This document shows, piece after piece, positions 11,075 to 21,130 of a DNA stretch of 34,839 nucleotides. The position numbers were made by a program, and so were the translations under genes. Source of the DNA: Byssothecium circinans (Eukaryota > Ascomycota > Dothideomycetes > Pleosporales > Massarinaceae); NCBI GenBank assembly GCA_010015675.1, contig ML977035.1, forward strand, positions 1-34,839. The letters are read 5' to 3'. Below the pieces are notes generated by a model. It did not search any database, was not told where the DNA came from, and was given only the letters and a program-made list of their open reading frames with translations. The first letter of the stretch is position 1. Each line of letters begins with the position of its first letter.

Positions 11075-12912
11075 TAACGTAAAGCACTACTAAACTACCT
11101 ATGATTCCTTAGTAACACTAACTTACTTAACTTTATCACTATTATCATCCGCATTACTACTTGACATGATAAACTAAGTACTAGCCTCTAACTTAGAAGA
11201 ACCCTCTTCATCTACTTGACACGTTCTCACGTTATGCCTAGCCTTACCGTAGTTGCCATAGTAGTAAACACCTAGTTATCATACTTTACATTTACCCTCT
11301 ACCCTCACCCTCTTATAGTTCTGAATAGTTCCTAATAGTTTAGAACTATTCTAGTCTGCTGTAGGACCATACTCTATAGTGTCGCCCTTCTAAAGATACT
11401 TATACTTGCGTGTTTTTTGCTTGATTACTACTGCAAGTTGCTGTTCAAGCTCTTTAATGCGTGCCTTCATCATCACGCTACTATGCAGCATCAACTCAGC
11501 GCCTTTAATGAGCTGTGAAAGCCCACCCTAAGCCGTCTATAGTGACTGAGTAATAGAATCACGTACTAGCTTTGACTGTAAGCTAAATTCGCGTGTATTA
11601 CTTAGTGTTCTTGATTGCTACGGCGTCTCTAGTGGTGTAGGTCCTAGTAGGGTACGTATACGCATATTAAGGTGATTAAGTACTACCTGCGCGTTTAGAG
11701 GGACTAGCCCTGTTGCCTTAAAGGCCTTTTAATAGTTCTGAACCGTAAATACGCTTGAAAACGCGTCTTTAAAGGCTGGTAGGAACGCTTCCTTATTAAC
11801 GTGAAAGACGTGTTAGCGCGCTAAGTTCTAAATAGTCTTAGAGTACTTACACTTAAGCGGCGAGAATAACACCACATCAAGCGGCTGAAGGATGTGTGAC
11901 GAGTGCGCTAGCATATAGAGCGTAAGGATCTTATTATTGTGGCAATAATCCTTGAAATCCTGATTTAGGTGGCTTTCATGGCCATCTAAAATTAGCAACT
12001 AATAGACGCTAATAGTTCTTACCTTTGTATGCTCGTTAAAGTGCTTCAACCACGTAAGACTAAGCTTATTAGTTATCCATCTATTCTCTAAGACTAAGAG
12101 CTTCTAATTACGTGGTATATTAGCTTCCTAGTACCATAAAGAGATATAGACGCGTCCTTTATATATAATGAATAGTAGGGTGAATGTACCATTTAAACAT
12201 ATACTCTAGATATCTATTACCTACTCCTTATCGCCTGGCTGAACTGTTGTAGGCCTTTCTTACTTCTCTAAGCTAGTAACCACTTTCATAGAGCTAATAA
12301 CACCTATCTAAAAGCCAGTCTTATTAAAGTTATGTATATTATTATCATGTACGCCATACTTTACTTTAGTATCTTATATAAGCTTAAACTACGTGCTAAC
12401 TACCTTAGGATCTTCCTGTAATGCCCTCTAATGGTCCTTTGAATAGTTCTAAACTGTTCGTAACTATTCTAAACGGTTCATGAACTATTCTACCTAGTTA
12501 ATGCCTACTTTCTTACTACCCTGCTTACGCAGTAGTTTATTCGCCATATCTAATACTTTATCTAACGTAGGCGCGAATCCTCGCGAATCAAGGTCAAGGA
12601 TGTATAGGATAAGTGTTTCCTGCTTAGTCAAGGACAGTTTTGAACAGTTCGGTACCGTTTCTGGTTGAAACGGTATTCCTTTAGCGCGTTTAGTAAGGAC
12701 GCGAGGCTTGACGTTAAAGGCCTCAGCAGCGCTTCAATAGCTTTAGAATTAGCCTCTATTGTATGCGCTAAGGGTAAGCTATAGTCTGCCTTCGTGTTAG
12801 AGTCGTTCAGACCTTTATTATTAAGGCATTTTCATGTTAAAGATAGAGTTAGTGTTGCTAAGGAATCATGGGCGGTTTAGTAGTGTAGGTAGTTTAGTAG
12901 TGCTTTATATTA
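11075..12912 (-). mobile_element. Fot1/pogo-type DNA transposon, copy B (RIP-mutated)
   Basis: The element covers 11077-12910, exactly 1,834 bp as in copy A, with flanking TA at 11075-11076 and 12911-12912. The left end starts ACGTAAAGCACTACTAAACT and the right end finishes GTAGTGCTTTATAT. Both carry more C-to-T changes than copy A, and the terminal repeats are visibly eroded. The transposase frame is on the minus strand. Confidence 0.88.
11266..12826 (-). pseudogene. Fot1/pogo transposase relic, copy B
   Basis: It aligns base for base with the transposase of copy A (offset 10,936) but carries more stop codons, so no open stretch of about 60 codons survives. For example, the Met that opens the longest frame in copy A, at the MPAHSSHILQ motif, is lost here because CATAC became TATAG. 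It is inactive. The ends are projected from copy A. Confidence 0.8.
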
Positions 12913-13033
12913 CCTTTTTTTTACTTATATTCTACTTATCTTTTACTTTCTCTTAACTTATATATTCTTATTACTCTCTACCCCTTAATTTTATATTATA
13001 TTCTAAATAACTTTATTTATACTTTATTCTACT
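12913..13033. repeat. AT-rich bridge in copy B
   Basis: This is low-complexity T/A/C-rich sequence that replaces the 1995-2687 segment of copy A. The first 16 or so bases after the Fot1 TA are the same in both copies and then the sequences diverge. This could be the original flank of the Fot1 insertion, or the scar of a deletion. Confidence 0.5.
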
Positions 13034-14006
13034 TACTCCTAGAGCTCTGATTGTCTAAGACGTCCTTTTTATCCGCCTGCTCACCATCTACGTCGCTGTT
13101 GCTATCCTTGCTACGGCCGCTTCATTCTATCCTCACCTACTCATCAGCTACGATGCGTAGAAAGTAGTAGATGAACTTAACTATATAGCTAGCGTAGCAG
13201 GCCTAGCTCTTTAGGTTCTATAGTTAGGTTATCAGCTATTAATTAACCTTCTACTGCTTTACATTCTAGAGCTACTATCTTATTTCTTATATAAGCGTCT
13301 ATAGCCTAACCACGCTCCTCTCCACTAGCAGCTTAACTAGCTTCGTGGCGCGCTGCAGCCTCACTTCACCCTAATCAGGTAGTTAGATCTAATGTGCAAG
13401 ATACGCTAGATTCTACTTCACGAGATGCTCTAGCTATCCCGTCCGCTTGAACTAGCCAGTCTTATTAGTCTTCGCAGCCTCTGCGTCTATCACCTGCGCC
13501 TCCTCTTTATGCGCCTGCGTTATTACCTCCTATTCGGCCAGCCTTGCATGGATGACGTTGGCCGCCTCTTAGGGGACGGATGACGCGACTGCTGCGTTAA
13601 CGACGAAATATTGCCGCTGCCCGCGAGCCTAGAAGAACGTCTACACCTTAACTTTTTAGAAAAGCGTGCTTATATTACCCCTCTATAGTAACCCATGCTT
13701 ACCCTTGCAGTGCTTCCATAGCCTATCTAGATTAATTATGATGAAGTTATAATCTTCCTTAGCACATTAAAGCCTATTAAGCAGCTCTCCTAGCTCCTTA
13801 ATTAGTAGACCTAGCGGCGGTGGTAGTTTAACTTCCTTAGGCTTCTTGATCTACTAGTACCTATAGTACTCTATAATCCTCTCCCTCTCTTTGCTTACTA
13901 TAGTGTAATGATTACGTAGATGCATGTTTAGATTCTATACACTGGTAGCATGCTCCTTATAGATAAGTACCTTATACTCGCGAAGATACTGAAAGTTTTC
14001 TTCTAT
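13034..14006 (-). pseudogene. Telomere-linked-helicase-like gene relic B (OrsD-like part only)
   Basis: This is the counterpart of 2688-3669. The minus-strand start codon has changed from ATG to ATA at 14006-14004 (plus-strand cat to tat), a G-to-A change in a TpG context as RIP makes. The OrsD-like C2H2 region near the start is still recognisable by alignment with copy A. The recombinase-like segment of copy A is missing. The relic has many TAG/TAA codons and is non-functional. Confidence 0.62.
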
Positions 14007-14342
14007 CTTCTTAAATAATAGTGGTGATTAGGTTCAGCTGCCATTTCTCCTACGGCGGGTTACGCTTAGTTATAGTAATGTTGCTATAGGTAACCATACA
14101 TTCTAATAGAACTCTATTACTATAAGAGTCTACCCTCACCTTAACCATCACTAACGCAAAAGGTAAAGCTGCAAGATAGGGGATTAGTGCTCCTAATGCT
14201 ACTAAGCAATAGCTATATATAAAATTAGTTAGGAGAACGTGTCACTGTAGAATAGATTAGCCCTCCCGTTCCCATGGATTATCCCTATCCGCGCCCTGGA
14301 TTCAGGCTAGCAACCCTAACGCTAGGCCTATTCCGCCATGGA

Positions 14343-14398
14343 TTAGGCATAATCTATCGCGTCCTCTTGGTTAGGCATAATCCGTCGCGTCCTCTTAG
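14343..14398. repeat. 28-bp tandem duplication
   Basis: Two adjacent 28-bp units begin TTAGGCATAATC and end TCGCGTCCTCTT plus two bases. Copy A has a single unit at the corresponding place (4007-4034). Unit 1 reads CTATCGCG where unit 2 reads CCGTCGCG, again two transitions. Confidence 0.8.
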
Positions 14399-14400
14399 TT

Positions 14401-14520
14401 AGGGTATAATCTATTTAGGTATATAATAATAGGGTATAATCTATTTAGGTATATAATGATAGGGTATAATCTATTTACATATATAATGATAGGGTATAAT
14501 CCATTTATGTATATAATGAT
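14401..14520. repeat. Minisatellite of four 30-bp units
   Basis: There are four head-to-tail copies of exactly 30 bp, each beginning AGGGTATAAT and ending ATATAAT plus AAT or GAT. Units 3 and 4 differ from units 1 and 2 at a few positions in the middle. The array directly abuts the end of duplicated block B. Confidence 0.95.
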
Positions 14521-14523
14521 AGT

Positions 14524-14594
14524 AGGGCTGACTGTTAATAGAGCCCTAGGATAGGGCTGACTATTAATAGAGCCCTAGGATAGAGCTCTAGGAT
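14524..14594. repeat. Second minisatellite of 29-bp units (two and a half copies)
   Basis: The units at 14524-14552 and 14553-14581 both run AGGGCTGACT through AGAGCCCTAGGAT, with one difference. A partial unit follows at 14582-14594. Each unit is itself an imperfect inverted repeat (AGGGCT facing AGCCCT). The array follows the 30-bp array after three bases. Confidence 0.92.
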
Positions 14595-14604
14595 AGCACT
14601 GCCG

Positions 14605-17266
14605 CTCCCCTAAGCGTAATCTAACATAGTAGTTAGTATCCTTAACGCGCTCTCTTAGCTAGAGGTCCTCCATCCTCACATTTACTAAGTAGGCGTTTTT
14701 AAGCTCCTAAGTATGTCTAAAACCTAAGGAAGCTGTGCCATTCCTAACTAATAGCTTAATACTCTGAACTCCATGCCTTTACATGACCTAGAGCCTCCTG
14801 CAGGCCTCAAGCATATACTATGCTAGCAATCTATATGCCATGCGTCGCCTATTTGTCCGCGAGTTTCTTATTAATACTGTAGTCTCGCTTAAAACCACCA
14901 CATAGCAGATATTAGTGAGAGATGGCGATGGTGAGGTATTAGTAGGTTAGAATACTAAGTTTTATATCTAAGTATAGACGCGCCTCTTATAAGATCACCT
15001 AAGTAAGCTAATTAGAGTTCTAGGTTCCATTTCCCTTTAGCTACAGAAACGTTGAATGCAGATCTCTGCGTTTATAGATGAGGATATTAAGCTGCTGCTA
15101 AAAGGGCAGAATGAGCTAGAGATAGTATATAAGCAGCTCGCTCACTTCTTTTAGTAGGTATTAGTGGATAATCTTCATAGACCTAGTAATATTATAGCCC
15201 TTATAGTAGGAGGTGACTGTGCTAATCAAGCCTTCTTTAATGAAGACACCACAGTACTGTCCTTGCGCAGTGTTGCTATGCTGTAGCCCTATCAGCTCCG
15301 TGCTGCGCAGCGGCTGCCTGCCTATCATGTAGATGAGCAGGAGCAGCCGCTCAAGGAACTCGTCCACCTTCTTAAAGTACGCCTGCACCGCCTTCTTCTT
15401 CCATTGAAGCTGCGATTCTAGGCTCATAGCAAGCATCTTGTCCCTTAGCTAGTCATTCTTAAGTACCCTGTCAAGCAGCTATCTATCACCGCCCTGCCTA
15501 AGCTAGTCCGCGTTGTGCTAGTCTTAAAGGAAGTTCTAGCCCCTCTTCTTATTGCTATAGTTATCTTAGAGATAATAGAGTAGCACTTATAGCACTACAT
15601 CATCGCGAGCTTTATTAGGATAGAGAAGGAGTAGGCCTTCTAGCTCTTACTAGGCCTTGCAAACCTAGCTAGTAATAAACTCTCATAGTGCGTCCATGCT
15701 AAAGCCTATGTCCTTATACTAGACTAAGCTCCTATCCTCTAACTAGGCAATAGAGCTAAGCAACGTCATATTGCTAACTACCTTTTTTGCGTAGGACTAG
15801 AGGCGGCATGCCTAGTCAAAGGCTATCTAAGACCCCCACACTATAAAACGCTCTCTTATCTTATCTAGCATATCTAATAGGTGATTAACTTTACCTTCTT
15901 CCGCAGCGACGACTAATCACTATACGACAAGCATCTGCGCTATCTTGATAAACTTAGAGAGATTAGGTAAATAGCTAAGTGGGCCATAGAAGACACCACT
16001 AGGGTTCTTATTAATGCCTAGGATAGTAAGAAAGCTTAACACTATGCTCTTAAAGTGGTCGCCTTTAAGCGTGTGGTTAAGTAGAGCAATGCATAGCTAT
16101 AGAGACACTCTATTAAGGTCGCGGATGACCTCTCCTACCCTATCTCCTTCCATGGGCGACGCGTCGCTTCCTAGTAGGCGCTAGAAGGATAAGGTCTCCT
16201 CCGCAACGTAGAGGACCTAATTAAGGTGAAATAGCTAGGTGTTAGTAAGCCTATATAGCAAGGGGATGCTTTACGTTAGCTAGCTTATTTGATATATAAA
16301 GCAGAGAAGGCGCTTCCATAGGCTCTTATAGGCATGGAATGTACTCTTCCTAAGCTTCACCATGAGCATACGATCATGCTTCGCAGAACGGCCGGTAATG
16401 AAGCTGTTGATCTGTGCCTGGTCAAAAACGCTAATCCTGTCCTTATGAATAGATTAGTGTACGCGCTTAATAAGGCGCTTAAAACTCTCTCTAAGGATAA
16501 TAAGGGCGGGCTTAGTAATTAGGTTAGCTACGTATACTAGTGGCGCGACGTCTACTATGTTTAGGCTATTGAAATAGCGTGGCCACCTAGTCATCTTAAG
16601 CCATAGTAATACTTTAGTCTTTAAGACCTAGCTACTGTAGACCTACGCTCTAGCGTCTTGCTTATAGTTCCCTACTAAAAGCTACTTATTAATTAAGGCT
16701 TAGTAGAGGTTAGGATGTCCTCTAGGTTTAGTCTTAGCTACCTCCTATACCTAAGTTAGGACGTTTATGGTAAAGAAGGAGCTCTAGTAACGTAAAGCAA
16801 AAAAGCGCTAGTAGTATACCTTACTATATAATAGTCCCTTATCCTCTTCTAGTATATCCGTAATCTTTGCTAGCCAACCTCGCTTCCAGGGTAGCAGTCA
16901 GTGCTGATTGAAGTGCTGCTTCATGCATTCTTAAGCTAATTTTGTATGGGAGAGTATGAAGTCGCAGCGACTACACTAATAACCCTAGTAAAGCTTTAGG
17001 TCTAGAAGAGGTAGCTCTGTAGGCAGCAGCCGTGGAATCCTCTAGGTGCTTAGATTAAGTAGGTTGTATTTCTCTTGCAGGCATTTGGTGATAGCGTTGG
17101 CTACTTTGTTTACGCGAGATTTAGTGAAATCAAGGCCTGCATCACGGCACGCCTCATAAGCGTGTACGTTCTTAATGTGGCTAATAAGATGCAGAGGCGC
17201 AATAGCGTAGGCACACGGCTTGCATATAAGGACTTAGTGCTGGGCGTAGAATATGAAAAGATCCAT
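14605..17266 (-). pseudogene. Telomere-linked-helicase-like gene relic C (OrsD-like plus recombinase-like region)
   Basis: From ATG at 17266 (MDLFIFYAQH) the minus strand gives VLICKPCAYAIAPLHLISHI and KNVHAYEACRDAGLDFTKSR, then RLLPTELPLLDLKLY and CSRCDFILSHTKLA, two C2H2-like pairs as in the OrsD domain. A recombinase-like region follows: LERLLLLIYMIGRQPLRSTE (15350-15291), then STVTSYYKGYNITRSMKIIH (15220-15161) and a YRHLAIAIS-like segment near 14880. The last part reads VQSIKLLVRNGTASLGFRHT near 14730. The order and spacing match my recollection of fungal OrsD-recombinase-RecQ proteins. The helicase half is absent, being cut off at the minisatellites. Stops are TAG/TAA by RIP. This gene is a distinct paralogue of relics A and B. 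Confidence 0.65.
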
Positions 17267-17492
17267 GATTATTAAAGGAGATATCTAAAAGAAGAGAGAA
17301 GGGGTAGCAATAAGGGAAAAAGGTTCGTATACGCGTACGACGCGACGTGATAAGACAAGAAACACTATGCGCATTCAGAGGTTCTGTTCTTTGGGAAGGT
17401 CTGATGAGGCGAGGCGCTAAGCAGGGGCTTCAGTAAAGTGAGGCGGTGCCGCTTTATAATTAGTTCTAAAATCAGGTCAAGGTTAGTCGGAT
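17267..17492. other. Spacer between two minus-strand relics
   Basis: No gene is visible. The stretch is less AT-rich than its surroundings (CG-containing words such as ACGCGTACGACGCGACG near 17330). It may be the promoter region of relic C. Confidence 0.4.
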
Positions 17493-17669
17493 TCAACCAT
17501 ATATCTTAGGAGCTAAAGTTAGGAAAGATTCATTATTAGAGATAGATATAAGGGTAGCCTAGTAAAGATTGTACTTAGCTACCTTCTTAGTAGCCTTTTC
17601 ACGGAGCTTCTCTTTAGCTGTAGCTACCTTAAGGTTAGTAAGGGCAATATAGTAAGGTTTGCTAGGAAC

Positions 17670-17720
17670 CTATATTAATTAGTAATAAATTATGCTAAAT
17701 TAGACTAGTAGGTTACTTAC
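17670..17720 (-). other. Intron 4 of the five-exon relic
   Basis: This is a 51-bp intron with donor GTAAGTAACC, core CTAATTTAGCATAATTTA, branch-like TACTAAT and acceptor ATATAG. It is phase 0 (…KKDC | VPSK…). Confidence 0.75.
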
Positions 17721-17934
17721 ACAGTCTTTCTTAAAAGTAAAAGCGCAAATTATAGTAGTTAGCTTATCTTTATTAGAGTTATTATTAATTTTCTTTATAC
17801 GCTTCCCTTTCTTTACTACGCTCTTGCTATCGCGTAGACGTCCTTATAACATAACCCTAGATTAAGTATACTACTTATAAGTAGTAGTAGTATTATTATA
17901 AGTATGTAAAACCTTCTAGGCTACTACGTTTATC

Positions 17935-17990
17935 CTAGATTAGGTTAGCTAGTACTAAATCACGCTAAATTAGTCTAAAGGAGGACTTAC
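17935..17990 (-). other. Intron 3 of the five-exon relic
   Basis: This is a 56-bp intron with donor GTAAGTCCTC, core CTAATTTAGCGTGATTTAG, branch GCTAACC and acceptor AATCTAG. The exon phases join cleanly (GC|G). Confidence 0.78.
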
Positions 17991-18325
17991 GCTATTACCT
18001 TACTATGAATCTACTTAGTAATGTCCTAACCTTCCTTCCTAGCTTTTATGTGTTACTTAGCAGTTACTTCTTAAAGAGCCTTAGTAAGATCAAGAGGTCC
18101 TAGATCCTAGGGTAGCTTTCTAATCTTAATAGTAGATGCTGCCGTATTCTCTTTAATAAAAGTTATAGTATAATCCTACTACTCCTCTAGTTATTACTAA
18201 TAGTTCTTTATAGCCTACCTATAGTTGTATACGTAGCGTTTGTTTAGAAGCTCCTAATTAAGAGCGAAAATAATGCGCATCTAGGTAGTAAGGTTCTTAC
18301 AGTGCTAAGTTATAGTTAAGGGAAG

Positions 18326-18400
18326 CTAAATGTGTTAGTTTAGTCTATTTTACGCTAAATCATGCTAAATAGGAAATATATAGTAAAGCAAGAACTATAC
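18326..18400 (-). other. Intron 2 of the five-exon relic
   Basis: This is a 75-bp intron with donor GTATAGTTCT, core CTATTTAGCATGATTTAG, branch ACTAACA and acceptor ATTTAG. The phases of the flanking exons disagree by one base as drawn. Confidence 0.6.
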
Positions 18401-18659
18401 TTATTAATGCAGGCGTAGTACTCCTTGTACTAGTAGCCTTTATATATAAAGTCATCTTAAGCATCTTATTCTATATTAATAAGGCACATAGTGCTTTTAT
18501 TAATACCTTTAGCTACTATCTTACTAATATAGTAATAGTAGGGTAGTTTAGAATAGTACTTATACTTTATTATTTCTTTTATGTGATATTTACAGTCCCC
18601 TATCTTAAGGTAGGGGCGAAAGAAGTCTTATAGCTATAGGATTAAGTAGTAGGTATCTA

Positions 18660-18735
18660 CTATAACTATTAGTACTTATTTAGACTAAATCCTGCTAAAT
18701 CATGCTTTAAATAGGTAGGAAATACGATTACTTAC
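18660..18735 (-). other. Intron 1 of the five-exon relic
   Basis: This is a 76-bp intron with donor GTAAGTAATC, core CTATTTAAAGCATGATTTAG followed shortly by a second GGATTTAG, branch-like TACTAAT and acceptor TTATAG. Confidence 0.7.
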
Positions 18736-18778
18736 TAAGAAAGGTACGAGCGAAAAGCTAGGCCTGCGCAAAAGCTAT

Positions 18779-19463
18779 ACAAAGAGAGAGAAGTAGGTAG
18801 TAGAGAGAAGAAAGGATAGAAGATTTATTAATTATTTCTTAAAGCTAGGCTTAGTACGCTAGCAAAGCATGCTAAGCCTTAGAGCTATTACTTTTACCTT
18901 AACTTTTACTTTTACCTTACTACTTGCTCTTACCTTTACCTACACCTTTGCGGGTAGCGTAAGAATATAGCTAGGAAGATATTATGCAAAGTATCTCTAT
19001 ACTAAATCGCGCCTATTTAGGCTAATAGTAGTAGGCTAAGGTCACTTAAGGCGAGTAAACCTAAGAAAGGGGATAATATCATGACTATAGGCCCTTTAGG
19101 TCCTAGTAAGGCTAAAGGGAGGTTAAGTAACTAGTAGATATATCATCTAGCTAAATTACTCCCCTACGGGGTAGCGATTCATCTTAAAAACTATTGAATG
19201 CTATTATTAAACAAACGTGTTTCTATCTGATCTTCTAAACTCTCTTCGTTGCCTAATTACATCAATCCTGACATATACTAAAAGTAACCTAGTATTCTCT
19301 AAACCTATATAGCTTACTAAGCTATTAGAAATCCTAGAATATTTTTTCATAATCCTTTATATCTATATTATATATATCTGTATTTAAAATTTCAGCTTAA
19401 TAGCTCTTATATTTAAATTGTTATTAAGATAATACAGTTTGATTTTCCTTGCTAAGCAAAAGT
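18779..19463. other. AT-rich decayed repeat, no gene seen
   Basis: The stretch has many TAG/TAA in all frames. It includes short hairpin words such as CCCCTACGGGG (19162-19172). From about 19200 it becomes plain AT-rich sequence. It is probably the remnant of the element whose end is at 19504. Confidence 0.45.
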
Positions 19464-19506
19464 GGCCGTCTCGGTGGTTTGGCCGTCTCGGTGGTGGAAT
19501 ACGTTA
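19464..19506 (+). mobile_element. Orphan pogo-like terminal repeat
   Basis: GGCCGTCTCGGTGGT occurs twice (19464-19478 and 19481-19495), followed by GGAATACGT and then TA. Read inward on the minus strand this is ACGTATTCC plus two transposase-binding-like repeats next to a TA, the layout of a pogo terminal repeat. The body would lie to the left. No matching left end is visible, so this is a truncated or solo end. It marks the border between the repeat mosaic and single-copy sequence. Confidence 0.6.
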
Positions 19507-20139
19507 TCTATAAAACCCTTAATATATTATAATTGCTAAATCGTGTGCTTTTCTATACTGCCTACACTAAAAACTAATAGCTCTTGGCAAAACTAGTGTT
19601 AAGCTTGGTAGCTCCGTTGAGCGTGGTAGTGCGTGGCGCGAGTAACAGCTTTGAATGCGGATTTGAACGGTTACAGATGCTGGAGCCTAAGAGACCTCAA
19701 ATTTGGGTTGCACTTGTTACTAGGGTGGAGTCAACAGAGGCTAAATCACCCAAAAAGCCTTGTTTGGAAAGTTCGCACGTAAGCATAAAATGACGCATCG
19801 AGTTGATTGTCGGAAGCCAAGGGACGATTTGGTTTGCTTTGCTCAAATCTATGGATCTGCCACACTTTCAGTGGGGCTAAGGAAATCAGGTGAATTGTGT
19901 TCGTGGCGTAGGTGGCCTCTCCTGTTGTCGCTCGGGGCCGTTGTCGGGCGGATAATCGTCACACAAGACGGTGACCCCAAACTGTGACAAGAAGAGTACA
20001 TAACAGGAGCTCTTAGATGCAGCACAGTGGACATGTAGTCAGGTTTAACGATCACCCATCGTCCAAATGTTCACTAAATTATTCCCATCAAAGAAGACAG
20101 CAGACGTCGAGGTCTCGCTTACAGTAGGAATTATCAGGA
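19507..20139. other. Single-copy spacer, no gene identified
   Basis: Base composition here is ordinary and there are no RIP-like TAG runs. Short frames exist on both strands but none shows family similarity or plausible splice structure. It contains the 3' flank of the dehydrogenase gene. Confidence 0.5.
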
Positions 20140-21130
20140 TCACTCTTTCCCAAGCAAACCAAGCTCCTGATCCCAGCCTCCTTCAAATGTCGTACTCTTA
20201 CTCACCTCGTCCCATTCCTCACATATCTTCAAGGTTTCTTCGCACTTAACCCGCATAGCCCTCACCGCATCTTCCCCTAGAGGCAGGCGTTTGGGAAAGG
20301 ACTTACCGGCTGCCATACCCTCGCTTTTTACCACATCAACGATGCGATGAGCGGCCCTATCAGGGTCCCCCGGTTGGTGACCGTGCATTTTAGCAAGCTC
20401 ATTGAGGAGTCCCATTTGGATGTCGTCGTATGTTTCGTTGGGGTGCGTGCGGGAGAAGACGAGGCGGGCTGTGCTGAAGAGGTCGGTGCGGAAGTAGCCC
20501 GGCTGCACGATCATGGACCGGACGCCAAAGGAAGCGGTCTCGATTTGGAAGGTGTCAAATATGCCTGTGCCGTGAGTTAAGGTGAGTGAGAGGGGTAGAG
20601 GGAAGCAGGTGGGCAGACCTTCGAGAGCATATTTGGTCGCGTTGTAGGGCGCAGCACCCATGTCACCCTCCCAGCCGCACCGGGAGCCAATGAAGACGAC
20701 TGTACCGCTAGATTTGGATCTAAAGTGTGGTAGAATGGCGCGGGTTACGTTCATTGTGCCGCAAACGTTGACTTTGAAGTTCTCGATATAGTCGTTTACG
20801 CTGCACAACGTGAGTAAACTTTCGGTGGTAGGAAGCTTGCACAGACCCGGCCTCCTCGATGAATGCTCCATGCAGATAACCAGCATTATTCACCAATACG
20901 TCGATTCCGCCAAAGGTGTTGATAGCTTCGTCGACGACATTCTTCACGGTCTCTGGGGAGCTGGTAATGTCCAATTCTAGCGGTAGCACACTGTCGCTCT
21001 GCAGATGAATGACGTCCTTCACATTCCGAGATGTGGCAACCACTCGTTCCCCTCGAGCGATAAGGGTGGATGCGAGAGATTTGCCGATGCCAGACGAGCA
21101 TCCAGTGACGAGCCAGGTGAGTTGCGGCAT
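20140..21130 (-). CDS. Short-chain dehydrogenase/reductase (classical SDR)
   Basis: Three exons (21130-20847, 20800-20619, 20564-20140) give a 296-residue protein. The introns are 46 bp (GTCTGT...GTGCAG) and 54 bp (GTCTGC...GCACAG). The 54-bp intron is a multiple of three and would read through unspliced. The NAD(P)-binding Rossmann motif is TGCSSGIG (residues 9-16), NNAG is at 81-84, the catalytic Ser is near 134 in FIGSRCGW, and YNATK gives Tyr147 and Lys151. All key residues are present and no stop interrupts the spliced frame, so this is probably a working cytosolic oxidoreductase. The substrate cannot be inferred. The neighbouring FAD monooxygenase on the same strand and the decarboxylase-like gene beyond it suggest a shared oxidative pathway. 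Confidence 0.93.

Larger units (their letters stand above)
10993..14404. repeat. Duplicated repeat block, copy B
   Basis: This is the second copy of the block at 57-4038, in the same orientation. The Fot1 element sits at the same site in the same AT-rich flank in both copies, so one nested unit was duplicated rather than two elements landing independently. Copy B is more heavily mutated toward T and A and lacks about 700 bp present in copy A, having about 120 bp of AT-rich sequence instead. Its right end has an extra 28-bp tandem duplication (14343-14370 and 14371-14398). Confidence 0.8.
17493..18778 (-). pseudogene. Unrecognised five-exon gene with four similar introns, RIP-degraded
   Basis: The exons on the minus strand are 18778-18736, 18659-18401, 18325-17991, 17934-17721 and 17669-17493. 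In the main frame all internal stops are TAG/TAA at likely Gln/Trp sites, and the frame ends at TGA (17495-17493). The joins across introns 1, 3 and 4 keep the frame. The join across intron 2 is off by one base, so a small indel or a misplaced boundary exists there. The presumed start is ATA at 18778 (from ATG). Readable parts are KIGDCKYHIKEIIKYKYYSK, YYYYISKIVAKGINKSTMCL, KRIKKINNNSNKDKLTTIIC and KPYYIALTNLKVATAKEKLR. I do not know the family. The preserved frame and splice sites show it was a real gene. Confidence 0.7.

Noticed and set aside
15061..15420. Plus-strand reading of this stretch as coding
   Set aside because: The minus strand gives the better, longer match to the recombinase-like region of relic C; the plus frame is its shadow.
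16334..16522. Plus-strand 62-codon frame
   Set aside because: It is antisense to relic C, whose minus frame is continuous here apart from RIP stops.
20886..21101. Alternative frames overlapping the dehydrogenase 5' exon
   Set aside because: The spliced SDR frame explains the sequence with all family motifs; the others are shadows.
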